64,000 bases of DNA from Sphingomonadaceae bacterium (GTDB taxonomy: Bacteria > Pseudomonadota > Alphaproteobacteria > Sphingomonadales > Sphingomonadaceae), in assembly GCA_030147805.1 (NCBI GenBank), contig JASBUR010000020.1, forward strand, positions 62,001 through 126,000, written 5' to 3'. Below, piece after piece: positions 61,428 to 64,000 of this stretch; the stretch's first letter is position 1, and every line of letters starts with the position of its first letter. The notes beneath the pieces are model-generated. The model was not told the origin of the DNA and ran no database searches. It saw only the letters and a program-made list of their open reading frames with translations. Made by a program: the position numbers and the translations under genes.

Positions 61428-63482
61428 CTACCGGCCGCCGATGCGCAGCCCGATCCACAAGGTGCGCGGGGTTCCGAGATCGAGCAAGCCCGTTCCCGAA
61501 ATGCCGGCGACTACCTGCTCGTCGAAGAGATTCTCGGCGCGCGCCTGCAGCGTCAGTGACCGGGTCAGCCGCAGCTCGGCGCCGGCGTCGACGGTGAAGG
61601 CGTCGGGCAGCTGCCGGACGCCGAGATCGTCCTCGGCCTGCTTGCCGGCGTAGCGCGCGGTCACGTCGGCCGATACCGCATCGCGCGCCCAGCCGAGCGT
61701 GCCCGACGCCTGGTGCTTCGGCGTCTGCGCCGGCCGTCGGCCGTCGAGCGCCGCGGCGCGCCCGCTCGCCCGCACCCGCGCGTCGGCAAAGGCATAGGCG
61801 CCGCGCAGCCGCCAGTCGCCATAGCCGAGGCTGCCGGTCGCCTCGATCCCGCGCACCCGGATCGCATCGACGTTGCGCCGCTCGCGGAAGGTCCCCGAGA
61901 CGAAGCCGACCTGCGGGAAGGTGCCCGGCCCTTCGCCGAGGCTGACGTTCGAGATCGCGTCTTCGAGCTCGTTCCAATAGGCGGTGAGGCCGAAGCTCAG
62001 CGTATTGAGCGGGCGGAAGTCGATCCCGGCCTCGACCCCGCGTAGCCGTTCGAGATCGAGCCCCGGATTGGCGGCGGTGGCGTCGGCGCCGACGCGGAAC
62101 GGCCGGTAGAGCTCGTTGAGCGTCGGAAGCCGGAAGCCGGCATAAGCGGCGGTGCGCAGGTCGATCGCCGGCGTCGGCCGGTAGACGGCGCCGGCGCGCG
62201 CGGTCGGGCGCCAGCCGTCGCGGTCGGCGACCGCCTGCGACAGCGTCGGCGCGCCGGTCTGCGCATCGACCTCGTCGAGAAAGCCGTCGCTGATCGACCA
62301 GCGGTCGAGGCGCACGCCGCCGGTCAGCGTCCACGCGTCGGATGGCGTCCAGCTGTCCTCGACATAGAATCCGGCGGTCATCGACCGCCCGCCAGCCTCG
62401 CGTAGCCGCGTAAAGCGATCGACCTGGAAACGGAAGCGCTCGCGCGTGCGGCCGTCCTGCGCGCGGACGTCGGCGCCGATCTGCAGCGTGTGCGCCGCCC
62501 CGATGTCGGGCCGCAGCTCGATCTTGCCGCCGAGCCCGGTCGACGGCGTGTTGTACTGGTCGAGCGACGGCGTCGACGACGAGCGGTCGGCGGCGGTGGC
62601 GCGGAAGCCCGAGGTGAAGCGGCGCGCCTGGACATAGGCGAGCGCCTCGAACGGCAGGTCGCCGCGGCCGATCAGCCGCACGCTGGCGTCGGCGCCGCGG
62701 CTGCCCGATTCGGCGCCGACCTGCCCGCGCCGCCGCGCGTCGTCGAACGCCTGGCTGCTCGCCTGCAGCTCGACGTCGTCGGCGACCGCGGTGACGGCGC
62801 GCAGCGCGACGCTCCACGAGCGATAGTCGGCGGGCACGTCGACCGCGCCGCGCTGGCGTTCGGGCACGAGATAATAGCCGTCGCTCTCGTCGTAGCGCGC
62901 CGTCGCGGTGACGAAGCCGTCGCCGAGCCGGGCGCCGCCGCCTGCCGCCGCCGCCACCGACTCGCGGCTGCCGTAGGACAGGCTGGCGAAGGGGCGAAGC
63001 TCGTCGGCGTCGGCGCTGAACAGCTCGATCGTGCCGGCGACCGCGCCGGCGCCGAACGCCCCGGCGCCGCCGCCGCGCGTCACCCGCGCCGCGGAGAGTC
63101 GTTCGGGACTGAGCGACGGCCACGCCACCCAGCCGGCGAAGGGATCGAGCTGCGGCACGCCGTCCAGAAGCACCAGCGCGCGGCTCGAGGCGTTGCCGCC
63201 GAGCGCGCGCAGCGTCGCACCCTGGCTCGTCGGATTGGCGGCACGGCTGTCCGACCGGCGGAACAGCTGGAAGCCGGCGACGTCGCGCAGCGCATTCTCG
63301 AGCCGCCCGCTCGCCTCGCCGGTCAGCCGGCCGCGGTCGATAAGCGTCGTGCCATAGGCGGCGGCGCCGGCGGGCGTCGGCAGGCTGCGCCCGGTGACGA
63401 CGATCGTCTCGGCGGTCGGCGCCGATGGCTGCGCGGCGGCGGGCGCGGCGAACGCCAGCGCGGCGAGGAGCGCGCGCCTCAC
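61428..63482 (-). CDS. TonB-dependent receptor (BtuB/cobalamin-like opening)
   Basis: This 684-residue protein starts at GTG, with GTGA overlapping the Mur-ligase stop. A signal peptide ([17 protein letters not shown]) is followed by [16 protein letters not shown], then [30 protein letters not shown] and [10 protein letters not shown]. Its barrel has repeats such as [16 protein letters not shown]-like sequence and ends RIGGR, with no terminal aromatic. The layout resembles BtuB/CirA-type receptors, but the ligand is not determinable. Translational coupling to a Mur-ligase gene is unusual. Confidence 0.9.
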   Translation of the reverse strand: MRRALLAALAFAAPAAAQPSAPTAETIVVTGRSLPTPAGAAAYGTTLIDRGRLTGEASGRLENALRDVAGFQLFRRSDSRAANPTSQGATLRALGGNASSRALVLLDGVPQLDPFAGWVAWPSLSPERLSAARVTRGGGAGAFGAGAVAGTIELFSADADELRPFASLSYGSRESVAAAAGGGARLGDGFVTATARYDESDGYYLVPERQRGAVDVPADYRSWSVALRAVTAVADDVELQASSQAFDDARRRGQVGAESGSRGADASVRLIGRGDLPFEALAYVQARRFTSGFRATAADRSSSTPSLDQYNTPSTGLGGKIELRPDIGAAHTLQIGADVRAQDGRTRERFRFQVDRFTRLREAGGRSMTAGFYVEDSWTPSDAWTLTGGVRLDRWSISDGFLDEVDAQTGAPTLSQAVADRDGWRPTARAGAVYRPTPAIDLRTAAYAGFRLPTLNELYRPFRVGADATAANPGLDLERLRGVEAGIDFRPLNTLSFGLTAYWNELEDAISNVSLGEGPGTFPQVGFVSGTFRERRNVDAIRVRGIEATGSLGYGDWRLRGAYAFADARVRASGRAAALDGRRPAQTPKHQASGTLGWARDAVSADVTARYAGKQAEDDLGVRQLPDAFTVDAGAELRLTRSLTLQARAENLFDEQVVAGISGTGLLDLGTPRTLWIGLRIGGR

Positions 63483-64000
63483 AGCCGCTGCAACAGATCG
63501 GCGGCGAACAGCGACAGCGTGTCGTCGCGCGCGCCCATCACCACGACGCGGTCGCCGGGGCGCGCCAGTTCGATCAGCCGGTCGCCGCAGGCGGCGCGGT
63601 CGGGCAGCGCCTCGGCCTGCCGCCCGCGCGCCGCCACGCCCTCGGTGATCGCCGACGAGCCGATGCTGCGATCGACGGTGCCGCCGAAGTAGACCGGTTC
63701 GGGCATCAGCAGCACGTCGTCCTCGCCGAGATGCGTCGCGAAACCATCGATGAACTCCTGCCGCATCAGCCGCAGCGGCCCGAAGCCGTGCGGCTGGAAC
63801 ATCACCAGCAGCCGGCCGGGAAAGCCGTGCAGCGTATCGAGCGTCGCGGCGATCTTGTCGGGGTTGTGCCCGAAATCGTCGATGACGGTAACGCCCTTGG
63901 CGCTGCCGACGACGTCCATCCGCCGCCGGATGCCGCGGAAGTCGGCGAGCGCCCGCGCTCCCGTCGCCAGCTCGACCCCCGCCGCCCGCGCCGCGGCGAG
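63479..64000 (-). CDS. Mur ligase family protein, C-terminal part (runs off window)
   Basis: Only the last 173 residues are present; the gene begins past the right edge. The sequence [20 protein letters not shown] then [19 protein letters not shown] matches the C-terminal domain of MurC/Mpl-type UDP-N-acetylmuramate ligases. [20 protein letters not shown] is less like housekeeping MurC, and the segment [17 protein letters not shown] is unusual. It could be MurC, Mpl or a MurC-like paralog. Its stop overlaps the receptor start. Confidence 0.82.
   Translation of the reverse strand, partial: LAAARAAGVELATGARALADFRGIRRRMDVVGSAKGVTVIDDFGHNPDKIAATLDTLHGFPGRLLVMFQPHGFGPLRLMRQEFIDGFATHLGEDDVLLMPEPVYFGGTVDRSIGSSAITEGVAARGRQAEALPDRAACGDRLIELARPGDRVVVMGARDDTLSLFAADLLQRL

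Overview
The window is about 64 kb of very GC-rich, densely packed bacterial chromosome. It most resembles a sphingomonad (Alphaproteobacteria, Sphingomonadaceae). The reasons are four TonB-dependent receptors, many acyl-CoA metabolism genes, a PhaR-type polyhydroxyalkanoate regulator, and the conserved alphaproteobacterial block hisC-tyrA ... DUF2125-plsC-YdcF-ftsX-ftsE with a divergent MJ0042 zinc-ribbon gene. Most operons are coupled by ATGA, GTGA or TGATG overlaps. These calls come from reading motifs; no similarity search was possible.

Layout. 1-5 kb: start of a PAS sensor protein, an exported cyclophilin, an acyl-CoA synthetase, an HTH regulator coupled to a thioesterase, and a small membrane protein. 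5-10 kb: an alkylsulfatase-type MBL hydrolase, a VOC protein, a TusA-like protein, a 2,4-dienoyl-CoA-reductase-like SDR and a drug-efflux MFS. 10-15 kb: an exported protein of unknown function, then a three-gene signalling operon (TonB receptor, YfiR, CHASE8 hybrid histidine kinase). 15-19 kb: tRNA-Thr, a 43-residue protein, exported MsrB-MsrA, a glutathione peroxidase and an aminopeptidase P. 19-26 kb: an S9 peptidase with a thioesterase, an exported methyltransferase-like protein, phaR with a compact PhaC-like hydrolase, and a thiolase. 26-31 kb: a methyltransferase, an MFS transporter and TonB receptor pair, and a divergent TetR gene with a clear palindromic operator. 31-37 kb: a PLP enzyme-RidA-metX-GNAT-metW series, then hisC-tyrA. 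37-43 kb: a GAF/HD-GYP phosphodiesterase and the ftsEX/plsC block. 43-47 kb: an acyl-CoA dehydrogenase, a thiolase-like protein, a phosphofructokinase and tRNA-Leu(GAG).

From 47.5 to 51.9 kb lies a probable small genomic island at the 3' end of tRNA-Leu. A 32-bp imperfect repeat of the tRNA end closes its far side. It carries an outer-membrane barrel protein, a two-component system and a secreted protein of unknown function, and no integrase.

From 52 to 61 kb an accessory catabolic cluster on the minus strand (TonB receptor, carboxylesterase, AMP-dependent ligase, TetR, MHS transporter) reads as an import, ester-cleavage and CoA-activation unit. The window ends with a methyltransferase, a fourth TonB receptor and the C-terminal part of a Mur-ligase-family protein. 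Hairpins built on CCCTCTCCC/GGGAGAGGG recur at several gene ends.
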